Assembly (NCBI GenBank): GCA_002395525.1
Contig: DGXE01000070.1
Location: 1 to 64,000, forward strand
DNA: 64,000 bases
Direction of reading: 5' to 3'
Source: Ruminococcus sp. UBA4240
GTDB taxonomy: Bacteria; Bacillota; Clostridia; Oscillospirales; Ruminococcaceae
Below the pieces are notes generated by a model. It was not told the DNA's origin, did not search any database, and worked only from the letters and a program-made list of their open reading frames with translations. The position numbers were made by a program, and so were the translations under genes. This document shows, one piece after another, positions 7,639 through 16,413 of the stretch; within the stretch, counting starts at the first letter, position 1, and each line of letters starts with the position of its first letter.

Positions 7639-8268
7639 ATGAAATATACAGGTATGCCCCTTGGGATGTGGCTGCTTTTTTCGGGCTCATTCAGAAAGCA
7701 GCTCACATCTGTGCTGGGCTTTGACAGCACCGCCGCCCGGGAGATCACCGCAAAGGCAAAGCCCCGGTACAAGGAGATCATCAGCTCTCTTCCTGAATTT
7801 GAAAAGGGCGACCGCTTCAGGATGAATATCGTGAACTGCGCCATGCTGTGCGCATTCCTTTTGAATATGCCCCGCAGACCGGACGTTGACAAGGCGGCGG
7901 AATACTACCGTGCCTCCATGATGACAGGGGCTATGAAATGGTTCTGCCGCCGGAGCGGGAAGAAGAAGTTCACCGAGGCGGACATCAAAGCCATGAAGGA
8001 CACAGCCGCACTGAAAGCCGCCGACAGGAACCCCTATTCCTGGAATATGGAATTTCTGCCCTACGCCGACGGCAGCGGCTACGAATCAAGATTCACCGCC
8101 TGCGGAATATGCCGGCTCATGAAGGAGCAGGGGCTTTATGAGCTTGTCCCTGCCATGTGCAGACTGGACTACACCATGAGCGAGGCAGGAGGGGCATCGA
8201 ATTTCGTCCGTGAATACACCCTTGCCTCAGGCGGCCCGTACTGTGACTGCGGATACAAAAAGAAATGA
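7639..8268 (+). CDS. L-2-amino-thiazoline-4-carboxylate hydrolase-like protein
   Basis: 209 aa. The pattern of conserved residues (a C-terminal ACGICRLMKEQGLYELVPAM, then CRLDYTMSE and a Cys-rich GGPYCDCGYKK tail) matches the ATC hydrolase family, which opens the thiazoline ring in the bacterial route to L-cysteine. Many family members are uncharacterised, so the substrate is inferred. I chose the ATG at 7639, placed five bases after AGGAGG, over an in-frame upstream ATG without a site. The nitroreductase gene follows 53 bp downstream, probably in one operon. Confidence 0.75.
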   Translation: MKYTGMPLGMWLLFSGSFRKQLTSVLGFDSTAAREITAKAKPRYKEIISSLPEFEKGDRFRMNIVNCAMLCAFLLNMPRRPDVDKAAEYYRASMMTGAMKWFCRRSGKKKFTEADIKAMKDTAALKAADRNPYSWNMEFLPYADGSGYESRFTACGICRLMKEQGLYELVPAMCRLDYTMSEAGGASNFVREYTLASGGPYCDCGYKKK

Positions 8269-8321
8269 AATGCAGAAGGAGCACAGGCTGATATCCTTGA
8301 TCACATAAAGGAGGCATTACC

Positions 8322-9104
8322 ATGGATATGGAGCTTATCAGGACAAGGAAAAGTGTTCGCACCTTTGACGGACAGGGCATTTCCGAGGAGGACAGGGAAA
8401 AGCTGTCCACATACATCAGGAGCATAGAAAACCCCTATCACATCCCTGTGAGATTTATGATACTCGGTGCCAAAAAGCACGGCCTTTCAAGCCCCGTTAT
8501 CAGCGGGGAGCACTTCTACATCACCGCAAAGGTGCCAAAAACGGAGCACTGTGAGGAGGCATTCGGCTATGCCTTTGAGAAGATGGTGCTCTACGCCTGG
8601 TCGCTGGGTATCGGCACCACCTGGATAGGGGGCACCATGAAGCGTGAAGTGTTTGAGCGTGAGGCAGGGGTGACGGAGGATGAGATCATGCCCTGTGTCA
8701 GCCCCTTAGGCTACCCCGCCAAGAACCGCTCCTTAAAGGAAATGGCTATGCGCACAGCCATCAGGGCGGACAAGCGGCTTCCGTCAGATGAGCTGTTCTT
8801 TGACAATGACTTTGGCACTCCCCTGCACACCGATGACATCACCGTGAACAACGCCCTTGAAGCAGTCAGGCTCGCTCCCTCGGCAGTAAACAGACAGCCC
8901 TGGCGCATAGTAAGGCAGGGGGATTCATATCACTTCTATGAAAAGAAAAATGTCAGCGGCGGCGGTGACTGGGATGTGCAGAAGGTGGATCTGGGTATAG
9001 CCCTCTGTCACTTCATGGGGATCGCCGGGGGCACTCTTACCGTAAGCAGCCCCGCCATACAGACAGCCGATGACACAGAATATATCGCCACTGTGACCCT
9101 GTAA
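8322..9104 (+). CDS. nitroreductase-family flavoprotein
   Basis: 260 aa. The N-terminus MELIRTRKSVRTFDGQGI is the usual FMN-binding opening of nitroreductases, and APSAVNRQPWRIV carries the second FMN/NAD(P)H motif. The domain is of the larger type seen in anaerobe genomes (GIGTTWIGGTMKREVFE in the middle), about 260 aa rather than 200. Such enzymes reduce nitro groups or quinones using FMN in the cytoplasm; the physiological substrate is unknown. The ATG at 8322 follows AAAGGAGG. The next small gene starts about 40 bp downstream. Confidence 0.85.
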   Translation: MDMELIRTRKSVRTFDGQGISEEDREKLSTYIRSIENPYHIPVRFMILGAKKHGLSSPVISGEHFYITAKVPKTEHCEEAFGYAFEKMVLYAWSLGIGTTWIGGTMKREVFEREAGVTEDEIMPCVSPLGYPAKNRSLKEMAMRTAIRADKRLPSDELFFDNDFGTPLHTDDITVNNALEAVRLAPSAVNRQPWRIVRQGDSYHFYEKKNVSGGGDWDVQKVDLGIALCHFMGIAGGTLTVSSPAIQTADDTEYIATVTL

Positions 9105-9143
9105 GGAGATGTTTGCAGGGTGAGCACCCGGAGAATAAATGAC

Positions 9144-9443
9144 ATGACCGATACACAGAAGCAGTGGGCAGTGTGCAGGGATGAGCTTGTCCGAGCGATG
9201 GCAGAGGCAGGCTATCCCCGTGAGGTGGCACTGGAGATAGCAAAAATGCTCGGTGTACCCAAGTCCATAGCACGCATGGCATCATATGTGAGGAATGTCC
9301 GCCCCCTTTCCATGGAGATGATAGCCGATGAAGCCCTCTCCATCAAGAGCGATGCGGACAGGTGGCGTGAAAGGAAGATATCCCTTGAAGCCAACAGGAA
9401 GTACAACGAGATGCTTAACAGTGGTCTTGGGGAGGAGGAATAG
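9144..9443 (+). CDS. conserved-looking small hypothetical protein
   Basis: 99 aa from the ATG at 9144 (site CGGAGA nine bases upstream). A GTG at 9120 in the same frame, 11 bases after AAGGAG, would add eight residues and is nearly as plausible. The protein is soluble, helical and charged (CRDELVRAMAEAGYPREVAL, then MLGVPKSIARMASYVRNVRP). I do not recognise the family. The segment of residues 20-60 has a helix-turn-helix-like rhythm, but this is weak. It follows the nitroreductase closely, and a new promoter lies just after it. Confidence 0.65.
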   Translation: MTDTQKQWAVCRDELVRAMAEAGYPREVALEIAKMLGVPKSIARMASYVRNVRPLSMEMIADEALSIKSDADRWRERKISLEANRKYNEMLNSGLGEEE

Positions 9444-9472
9444 CCCCCTTTGCTGTTTTGCCTAAAACAAGG

Positions 9473-9501
9473 TTGACATTCGGATAAAAATATGTTATTA
9501 T
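9473..9501 (+). promoter_or_regulatory. sigma-A promoter of the GH13 gene
   Basis: TTGACA (9473-9478), 17-bp spacer, TATTAT (9496-9501), about 30 bp before the ATG at 9532. Confidence 0.85.
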
Positions 9502-9531
9502 AGATAAAAACCTAACACAGGAGGTAATCCA

Positions 9532-11211
9532 ATGGCATGGTATGATGAAGCCATATTCTATCACATCTATCCCCTGGGGCTGTGCGGTGCCCCCCGTGAG
9601 AACACATACGAGGGCGTGACACACCGCCTGAGGGAGCTTGACCCCTGGATAGACCACATCAGGGAGATAGGGTGCAACGCCCTGTATATAGGTCCCCTGT
9701 TTGAATCTGTGGGGCACGGCTACGAAACAACGGACTACAGGAAGCTGGACTGCCGCCTTGGTGACAACGACGACCTCAAAGCATTTGTGAAAAAGTGCCA
9801 CGACAAGGGCATCAAAGTCATACTTGACGGAGTGTTCAACCACACGGGCAGGGATTTCTTCGCCTTCAAGGACATAAAGGAGCACAGGGAGAGCTCCCGC
9901 TACCGTGACTGGTACTGCAATGTGAACTTCTACGGCAACAACGAGTATAACGACGGCTTTTCCTACGACAACTGGGGGGGCTACAATCTCCTTGTGAAGC
10001 TCAACCAGAGAAACCCCGAGGTAAAGGACTACATCTGCGACACCATCCGCTTCTGGGTGTCGGAGTTTGACATTGACGGACTGCGGCTTGATGCGGCGGA
10101 TGTGCTGGACTTTGACTTCATGAAGGCTCTGCGTGCCACAGCAAACGATGTCAAGCCCGATTTCTGGCTTATGGGTGAGGTCATCCACGGGGACTACACA
10201 CGCTGGGTCAACGAGGGCACCCTCCATTCCGTCACCAACTACGTCATGCACAAGGCGCTGTACTCAGGCCACAATGACCACAACTACTTTGAGATAGCCC
10301 ACACACAGAGACGGCTGGAGGGCATGGGAAAGAGCGGATTAAGCAGCTTCAAGCTCTACAATTTCGTTGATAACCACGATGTGGAAAGGATCTACACAAA
10401 GCTTTCCAACAAGGCGCATTACACCCCTGTACACATACTGCTGTACACCCTCCCCGGCATACCCTCCATATACTACGGCTCGGAATTTGCCATAGAGGGC
10501 AGGAAAGAACGGGGCTCGGATGCATCCCTGCGCCCCGCACTGCGCTATGATGACTATAAGGATGCCGTAAATTCAAATCCCGCCACAAAGCTCATCGCAG
10601 CTCTGGGCAAGGTAAGGCGTGAGACACCGGAGCTTTCCTACGGTGACTACAACGAGCTTAGGCTCACCAACAGGCAGTATGCCTTTTCAAGGAGCTATAA
10701 CGGCAGGACTGTGGTTGTGACTGTCAACAACGATGACAGCGACTTTGTCATGGCCCTCCCTGCAGGCAGTGCCCCTGAGTACATGGGGGCATTGTCCGGT
10801 GAGAAGGTAAGCGTTTCAAACGGGCAGATCACCGTGAATATAAGAGCAAACTCCGGTGAGATATGGGTACCCCTTTCCTCCGGGGACAACCGCACCGCAG
10901 CCGGCATTCCCGACACCGTGACACAGGGCGTTCAGCCGAAGGCACAGGGAACTGTCCCGGAGCAGAAAGCCCCCGAAGCATCCGCACCGCAGCCGGCACA
11001 GGCTCAGCCCCAGAGCGCACCGCAGCCCGCCCCTTCCGCTCCGGCTCCTGCACAGGGCGGCACCTATGAAGAGGGCATAATTGCGGGGCTCCAGCAGGCG
11101 ATAATCGCCATAATGGAGAAAAACGGCCCCGTCACAGACCAGATGCGCAGGGACGTACTCAACAACACCCACCACGACTCCCTCATCACATGGGTAAAAA
11201 GCTTCAGATAG
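9532..11211 (+). CDS. cytoplasmic GH13 alpha-amylase-family enzyme
   Basis: 559 aa with no signal peptide. All four GH13 motifs are present: DGVFNHTG (Asp99), GLRLDAAD (nucleophile Asp187), LMGEV (acid/base Glu216) and FVDNHD (Asp283). The loop-rich barrel and lack of secretion signal suggest an intracellular maltodextrin- or cyclodextrin-hydrolysing enzyme. After a short C-domain (to about 450) comes a linker rich in Pro, Ala and Gln (about 470-510) and a helical tail of about 45 residues (GIIAGLQQAIIAIMEKNGPV), an unusual add-on that may mediate oligomerisation. ATG follows AGGAGG. A repeat element begins right after the stop. Confidence 0.92.
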   Translation: MAWYDEAIFYHIYPLGLCGAPRENTYEGVTHRLRELDPWIDHIREIGCNALYIGPLFESVGHGYETTDYRKLDCRLGDNDDLKAFVKKCHDKGIKVILDGVFNHTGRDFFAFKDIKEHRESSRYRDWYCNVNFYGNNEYNDGFSYDNWGGYNLLVKLNQRNPEVKDYICDTIRFWVSEFDIDGLRLDAADVLDFDFMKALRATANDVKPDFWLMGEVIHGDYTRWVNEGTLHSVTNYVMHKALYSGHNDHNYFEIAHTQRRLEGMGKSGLSSFKLYNFVDNHDVERIYTKLSNKAHYTPVHILLYTLPGIPSIYYGSEFAIEGRKERGSDASLRPALRYDDYKDAVNSNPATKLIAALGKVRRETPELSYGDYNELRLTNRQYAFSRSYNGRTVVVTVNNDDSDFVMALPAGSAPEYMGALSGEKVSVSNGQITVNIRANSGEIWVPLSSGDNRTAAGIPDTVTQGVQPKAQGTVPEQKAPEASAPQPAQAQPQSAPQPAPSAPAPAQGGTYEEGIIAGLQQAIIAIMEKNGPVTDQMRRDVLNNTHHDSLITWVKSFR

Positions 11212-11212
11212 C

Positions 11213-11440
11213 AATGCAGAATGAACCCTTCTGACGGGGCTTTTGGGCGGTTTGCCTGCCACTTTCTAAGTAATAAGTAATAAGTATTGTTGACGGAGAT
11301 CGGGCGGCTTGACTTTCTCTTTGTTCGCTGCCCTTATGCTTGCTTTGTTAGGAAGTACCTGCTGCCAAACGCAAATAAGCCTGCCGATGTCCGTCAGAAC
11401 TTTTCATTATCCATCCTACATTCCATTATTCATTATGCAT
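11213..11440. repeat. mosaic inverted-repeat element (copy 1)
   Basis: The intergenic sequence between the GH13 gene and the next gene holds no gene. It starts with AATGCAGAATGAA, then TGACGGGGCTTTTGGGCGG (11232-), a tandem AAGTAATAAGTAATAAGTA, and a 21-bp arm at 11290-11310 (starting TTGACGGAGATCGGG). That arm is repeated in inverted orientation at 11377-11397 (17 of 21 matching). It ends in tandem CATTAT-type units. The same building blocks recur near 19.3, 21.2 and 32.0 kb. No transposase is present, so it resembles a MITE. Confidence 0.65.
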
Positions 11441-11577
11441 TATATACTGTGCAATATTTTGTGCATAATCACGAATGTATACAAATATTCAAGATAAATG
11501 AGAATATTGCCCCTGCTGATGTGTATTAATTGCAGAAGGCTTCGGGAAAGCCTATCTTACGGGAAAAGAGGAATAAT

Positions 11578-13782
11578 ATGAAACGTTCGGTTAAAACTGC
11601 GGCGGCACTGCTTGCCTGTGCTGCCATGATAGGAGCAATGCCTGTGAACATCAGCGCCAAAACAGCATCATCATCCGCCTCATCTTCGTCCTCACAGAGT
11701 TCGGGGCTTAAAAATGCCATTGCGGCTGTAAAGTCCCGCATAGACATCCCGGAGGAATTCTCCGAATTTCAGAGCGATGTGTCCACCTACAACGGACTCA
11801 CCTCCCACTCACTCACATGGTCGCTGCCCTCAGACGCATCCAAGGGTGACTATGCAAAGCGCAGCATAACCGCACGGTACACAGGGAACACCATCACATC
11901 CTACCAGAGCCCCTATGCCGCATCCTCAACACGCCCCGCATTCTCCAAGCTGTCACAGCAGACCCTTGAAAACAAGGCCATAGAGTATGCCAATCAGCTT
12001 ATCCCCGAGTCAAAGGGGAAGCTCAAAGTGCAAAGCACCTCCATGTCACTGGGCAGCGGGAATGTGAGCGTTTATCTTGCGAGGGTGAACGGAGATGTGG
12101 CTCTTTCAAAGAACATGATCACCGTAAGCCTTGACAAGATGACAGGCCGCCTTTTAGGCATGAATGCCACCTGGTGGGAGGGAGCCTCCTTTGCGGACAG
12201 CTCCAAGGCGCTCTCACAGGAGAAGATAAAGGCCATATACAAGAAGGAAGCATCGGCGACGCTGCAATTCAGGCTCACCTACAAGTCCACCGACGGCAAG
12301 GAAAGCTACTACACTGCGGTGCCTGTGTACTCCTCCGACAGCATTTTCACCTACAACGCCCTTACCGGTGAGCACTCCACTATGGACAAGGACTTTGCCG
12401 CCTCACGGAATACCGACCTCTATTATGAAGACATTACCGAGGATGCAGAAGTTATGGATGAAGAGGCTGAGGCAGATATGGCAGCCGGTGTGACCGAAGC
12501 AAAGGCTGTGAACTTCACCGAGGCGGAGCTCAAGCAGGATGAGGATCTGTCCAAGTGTCTGACACAGGCGCAGTTCAAGGCGCTGATGATAAAAGACCCT
12601 TATATCAACGTAACGGACAAGTACCTGACCTCCTCCTACGACATAAGCCGTGACAGCAGCTATGAAAGCGGCTACGGTGTCACTGTGAATTACACCCTCA
12701 ACAACTCCGACAGCTATTCATCCTACTATATCAACGCCGATGCGGTGACAGGCAAGGTGCGCTCCTTCAACTGCTGGGGAGATGCGGCTTCCAGCGAGGA
12801 GGTCATTGACGTGAAGGCGGTCAATGCCACTGCCGGCAAGGTCATTGCCTACTACGTCCCCGAGATCAGCAAGGAATACAAGGCGAATATCGACAACACT
12901 GCCCCCGCACAGAAAACCAAGAGCTACACGGAAACCGAGCGCACTCTGGGCTACACACGCTACAAGTTCAACATATCCGTACCCGATGACACCATCAACG
13001 TAAGGGTGAATTCCAAGGGCGTGGTGACCTCTTTCAACTACAACTACCACAAGAACGTGGACTTTGGCAGCGGCAAGGTGATAAGCAAGGCAAAGGCCAT
13101 AGACACCTATCTTGCCAACAACGATCTCTCCCTGTACTACGACGGCTTTCTTGATCTGAAATCAAAGCCCACCACCTATCTCCACTACAAGTCCGCCAAC
13201 TGGTATGTAAATGCCTACACGGGTCAGATGTGCAATTACTCCGGCGGCAAGCTGACAGAAAAGGCAGTTGCTCCCGCCGAGTGCCCCTACACCGATATAG
13301 GCACCTCCCCCTACAAGGATGAGATAACAAAGCTCTATTCCTACAATGTGCGCTTTACCACAGGGGAAAAGCTTGATCCCTCCGCTAAGGTCACAAAGAC
13401 AGAACTGCAGCAGCTCCTCAACGGCATAAGCAGCGGCGGCTATGTCATATACGATGATTACGACGACGTCTATGAGGACTATATGGTCTACCCCGGGGAG
13501 GAGGCTGCTGATGACAGCAAGGTGAAGTACCTCACCCGCCTTGATGCGGCAAAGCTCTTCGTGGAGAAGGAGGGCTACTCCAAGGCCGCAGCCCTCCAGG
13601 GCATATACAAGGCGCCCTTCAAGAACATCCCCTCCACCGACAGCGATGCGGGCTGCATTGCCATTGCAAAGCTGATGGGTGTCGCCCAGGGCAATTCAAA
13701 GGGAGAGTATACCAAGAATGCGGCTCTCACCCGTGAATACGCTCTGCACCTTATCTACAGCTACGTTGTGAACCAGAAGTAA
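11578..13782 (+). CDS. secreted YcdB/YcdC-repeat protein with SLH-like C-terminus
   Basis: 734 aa. I chose the ATG at 11578 (GAGGAATAAT upstream), which opens a classic signal peptide (residues 1-28, MKRSVKTAAALLACAAMIG), followed by a Ser-rich stretch. The central part (about 45-560) has PepSY/YcdB-like repeats with recurring YxxAVPVYxxDxIFTYNAxTG and YYINADAVTGKVRSFN strands. The C-terminal 170 residues resemble two S-layer homology units (YTDIGTSPYKDEITKLYSY; FKNIPSTDSDAGCIAIAKLM), suggesting attachment to cell-wall polymers. The function of the family is unknown. It is transcribed alone and ends in a strong terminator. Confidence 0.8.
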   Translation: MKRSVKTAAALLACAAMIGAMPVNISAKTASSSASSSSSQSSGLKNAIAAVKSRIDIPEEFSEFQSDVSTYNGLTSHSLTWSLPSDASKGDYAKRSITARYTGNTITSYQSPYAASSTRPAFSKLSQQTLENKAIEYANQLIPESKGKLKVQSTSMSLGSGNVSVYLARVNGDVALSKNMITVSLDKMTGRLLGMNATWWEGASFADSSKALSQEKIKAIYKKEASATLQFRLTYKSTDGKESYYTAVPVYSSDSIFTYNALTGEHSTMDKDFAASRNTDLYYEDITEDAEVMDEEAEADMAAGVTEAKAVNFTEAELKQDEDLSKCLTQAQFKALMIKDPYINVTDKYLTSSYDISRDSSYESGYGVTVNYTLNNSDSYSSYYINADAVTGKVRSFNCWGDAASSEEVIDVKAVNATAGKVIAYYVPEISKEYKANIDNTAPAQKTKSYTETERTLGYTRYKFNISVPDDTINVRVNSKGVVTSFNYNYHKNVDFGSGKVISKAKAIDTYLANNDLSLYYDGFLDLKSKPTTYLHYKSANWYVNAYTGQMCNYSGGKLTEKAVAPAECPYTDIGTSPYKDEITKLYSYNVRFTTGEKLDPSAKVTKTELQQLLNGISSGGYVIYDDYDDVYEDYMVYPGEEAADDSKVKYLTRLDAAKLFVEKEGYSKAAALQGIYKAPFKNIPSTDSDAGCIAIAKLMGVAQGNSKGEYTKNAALTREYALHLIYSYVVNQK

Positions 13783-13820
13783 AAAAGCCGTCAGTCCACT
13801 GCGGCGCTGATAGAAGCTTT

Positions 13821-13861
13821 GCGCCACAGCATCTTCGGTCAGAGGTGCTGTGGCGCTTTTA
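13821..13861 (+). terminator. rho-independent terminator
   Basis: GCGCCACAGCA (13821-13831) pairs with TGCTGTGGCGC (13846-13856), followed by TTTT. It closes the YcdB-like gene. Confidence 0.9.
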
Positions 13862-13923
13862 CTGACAGCACGCCCGGGTTATGATTACTGACATAAATCG
13901 GAATTTACCGGAGGTATAATGTT

Positions 13924-14715
13924 ATGCACAGACTTATTATAGTGGAAGGCTTGCCCTGCTCAGGCAAAAGCACAACTTCAAAATATATTGCAGACAGTAT
14001 CGGGGCAGAATTCTATGATGAAGGTAGTGGAAATCACCCTGCTGATTATGAATTTCATTCGTTTATAAAAAACAAGGAATTATGCAGCTTTTCACCGGAA
14101 GAACAAGTACTTATAAAACAGAATGCTGTTTCCAAAGCTGATGGATATATTATTTCTCTGAGCTTATTCAGCGGAGAATTGTTTGACAAACTATTACAGC
14201 ATAAGATCTATGATTTTCTGCCGTGGAAAACAGAAAATCCTGTTATGCTCGATAAATGGACAGAATTTGTCCATGCGGCTGAATCGGATAAACAATATGT
14301 GTTTAACTGCGTATTATTGCAGAATCCAATGTGTGAAACAATGATGCGTTTTGGATTTGATATTCAAATGTCATCAGAATATATCACCAGCATCAGCAAT
14401 ATCATAAGACCGATGAATCCGTTTATTGTCTATCTTCATTCTGATATTATAAGAAATGCAATCGAAAAAGCTGTTTCTGAACGTGGAACAGATTGGCTGA
14501 ACAGTGTGATAGACTATCATTGTAATGGTGCTTATGGAAAAGCGGAACATCTGACCGGATTTGACGGATATATAGAAGCACTGGAAGAACGCCAGCGCAG
14601 AGAAACAGAAATACTGCGTGGCTTGAATGTACAATATATGATTATCAATAATCCCAATGAAAACTGGAACAAAACATACTCAAGAATTATTCAGGAACTA
14701 AACACAACAACGTAA
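13924..14715 (+). CDS. P-loop nucleoside/nucleotide kinase-like protein
   Basis: 263 aa. The N-terminus RLIIVEGLPCSGKSTTSKYI contains a Walker A motif (GLPCSGKS, residues 9-16). The pattern of an HxxFxxF segment followed by a long helical C-terminal part resembles thymidylate-kinase-like P-loop proteins often annotated as hypothetical. The substrate is unknown. The gene is visibly AT-richer than its neighbours and uses AT-ending codons freely, a sign of recent acquisition. GGAGG lies 10 bases before the ATG. Strong terminators on both sides isolate it as a single-gene unit. Confidence 0.75.
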   Translation: MHRLIIVEGLPCSGKSTTSKYIADSIGAEFYDEGSGNHPADYEFHSFIKNKELCSFSPEEQVLIKQNAVSKADGYIISLSLFSGELFDKLLQHKIYDFLPWKTENPVMLDKWTEFVHAAESDKQYVFNCVLLQNPMCETMMRFGFDIQMSSEYITSISNIIRPMNPFIVYLHSDIIRNAIEKAVSERGTDWLNSVIDYHCNGAYGKAEHLTGFDGYIEALEERQRRETEILRGLNVQYMIINNPNENWNKTYSRIIQELNTTT

Positions 14716-14743
14716 ATTCTGATTTATCTTATCACCATAAAAC

Positions 14744-14783
14744 ACAATGCCACGAAGCGTTTCAAAGCGCTCCGTGGCATTGT
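14744..14783. terminator. bidirectional terminator
   Basis: ACAATGCCACG (14744-14754) pairs perfectly with CGTGGCATTGT (14773-14783). T-rich tails flank both sides, so it can end both the P-loop gene (plus) and the MATE gene (minus). Confidence 0.85.
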
Positions 14784-14821
14784 TTCTGCATGGGTATGTT
14801 TTAAGCGTGCTGATCGCATCA

Positions 14822-16261
14822 TCACAGGGATGCATTGCCTGCACGGGCAGGCTCTGCCGCCGCAGGGGAGTCCTCCCCAAGCTGCCTGTACGTCCTCAGT
14901 ATAAGGAACAGTGCCACTGCAAAGGTCAGTATATCCGATACGGGCATGGAGTAAAGCACGCCGTCAAGGCCGAAGAACCGGGGCAGAACAAGTGCAAAGC
15001 CCACACCGAACACTATCTCCCTTATCATGGAAAGGGCAGTAGATTCCACCGCCTTCCCCATGGCCTGCAGGAAGATGAAGCACGCCTTGTTCACACAGGC
15101 GAATATCATCATGCACAGATAGATGCGGAATGCACGCAGGGCAAAATCCGTATAGTAGCTGCTCTCGTTTGCCGCACCGAATATGCCGATGAGCTGGCGG
15201 GGGAAGAACTCAACGAAGACAAGAGCCACTGCTCCCACAGCCGCCTCAGCTGCCAGCAGCCTTGTGAACAGCTCACGGACACGGCAACTGAGCCCTGCTC
15301 CCATGTTGTAGCCCACTATGGGGATACAGCCTGCCGCCATGCCAACTACGATGGAAATGACTATCTGGAAGAACTTCATGACGATGCCCACCACCGCCAT
15401 GGGTATCTGGGCATACTGCTCCTGACCGAAGATGCTGTCAATTGCGCCGTACTTGCGTATCATGTTGTTGATGGCAGCCATTGCCGCCACAAGGGATATC
15501 TGGGAGAGAAAGCTGGTAAGCCCCAAGGTCAGCGTCTTGCGGATGACCGCACCATCGGGCTTGAAGTCAGCCTTTTCCGGCTTTACAAGCTTCATATGGC
15601 ACAGATACCATACCGCAAGGGCAGCCGTCACCACCTGTCCTAAGACAGTAGCTACTGCCGCACCCATCATGCCCCACCTGAAAACGAAGATGAACACGGG
15701 ATCGAGTATAATATTCAGCACCGCCCCCGCAAGGGTGGAGATCATAGCAAACTTCGGGCTGCCGTCTGCACGGATCACCGGGTTCATGGCCTGCCCGAAC
15801 ATATAGAAGGGGATGCCGAGGGAGATGTAGAAGAAGTATTCCGATGAATGGCGGAACGTCTCTTCGTTGACCGTGCCCCCGAACATTGCGATGATGGCAT
15901 CGCTGAATATGAGATACACTGCACAGAGGATGAGGCTGCTTGCTATGGTCATAAGCACAGCACTGCCTACGCTTTTCCTTGCAGTGTCCGGGTCGCCCTT
16001 CCCGAGGCTCAGGCTGACAAAGGCACAGCAGCCGTCGCCTATCATGACCGCAATGGCAAGGGCTATGACCGTAAGAGGGAATACCACCGTGTTTGCAGCG
16101 TTTCCGTAGGAGCCGAGGTAGCTTGCGTTGGCGATGAATATCTGGTCAACGATGTTGTACAGCGCCCCCACCAGCAGGGAAATGATACAGGGCACGGCAT
16201 ATTTTTTCATGAGCCTTCCCACCGGCTCCCTGCCTAAAAACTGATTTGATGTTTCTTCCAT
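14822..16261 (-). CDS. MATE-family multidrug efflux transporter
   Basis: 479 aa with about twelve membrane helices. Family hallmarks include MKKYAVPCIISLLVGALYNI followed by VDQIFIA in helix 1 and PLTVIALAIAVMIGDGCCAF, close to the MepA/NorM-like branch of Firmicutes, which exports cationic drugs or metabolites in exchange for Na+ or H+. The ATG at 16261 follows TAGGAGG. Expression is probably controlled by transcription attenuation, because a hairpin with a U-run sits at the very start of the message. The gene is bounded by a bidirectional terminator downstream. Confidence 0.92.
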   Translation of the reverse strand: MEETSNQFLGREPVGRLMKKYAVPCIISLLVGALYNIVDQIFIANASYLGSYGNAANTVVFPLTVIALAIAVMIGDGCCAFVSLSLGKGDPDTARKSVGSAVLMTIASSLILCAVYLIFSDAIIAMFGGTVNEETFRHSSEYFFYISLGIPFYMFGQAMNPVIRADGSPKFAMISTLAGAVLNIILDPVFIFVFRWGMMGAAVATVLGQVVTAALAVWYLCHMKLVKPEKADFKPDGAVIRKTLTLGLTSFLSQISLVAAMAAINNMIRKYGAIDSIFGQEQYAQIPMAVVGIVMKFFQIVISIVVGMAAGCIPIVGYNMGAGLSCRVRELFTRLLAAEAAVGAVALVFVEFFPRQLIGIFGAANESSYYTDFALRAFRIYLCMMIFACVNKACFIFLQAMGKAVESTALSMIREIVFGVGFALVLPRFFGLDGVLYSMPVSDILTFAVALFLILRTYRQLGEDSPAAAEPARAGNASL

Positions 16262-16281
16262 TTGAATTCCTCCTAAAAAAC

Positions 16282-16325
16282 AAAAAAACGAGCAGCTAAC
16301 CGGACTTACGCGGAATCGCTACTCG
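16282..16325 (-). terminator. leader terminator (attenuator) before the MATE gene
   Basis: Minus strand: CGAGTAGC (16325-16318) pairs with GCTGCTCG (16296-16289), with one G-U, followed by seven T (16288-16282), a G and six more T. The ribosome-binding site comes right after. With a start near 16327 the whole untranslated leader would be this hairpin, so read-through must be regulated or the gene is kept low. Confidence 0.75.
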
Positions 16326-16333
16326 TTACTATG

Positions 16334-16362
16334 ATAATATCAGATCTCAAGGATTTTTGCAA
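16334..16362 (-). promoter_or_regulatory. sigma-A promoter of the MATE gene
   Basis: Minus strand TTGCAA (16362-16357), 17 bp, TATTAT (16339-16334). It places the transcription start a few bases before the leader hairpin. Confidence 0.75.
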
Positions 16363-16413
16363 AGGGCATTTTGTACAAACTTCACGGGATAATGAGGGGA
16401 TGTTCCGTCACCG

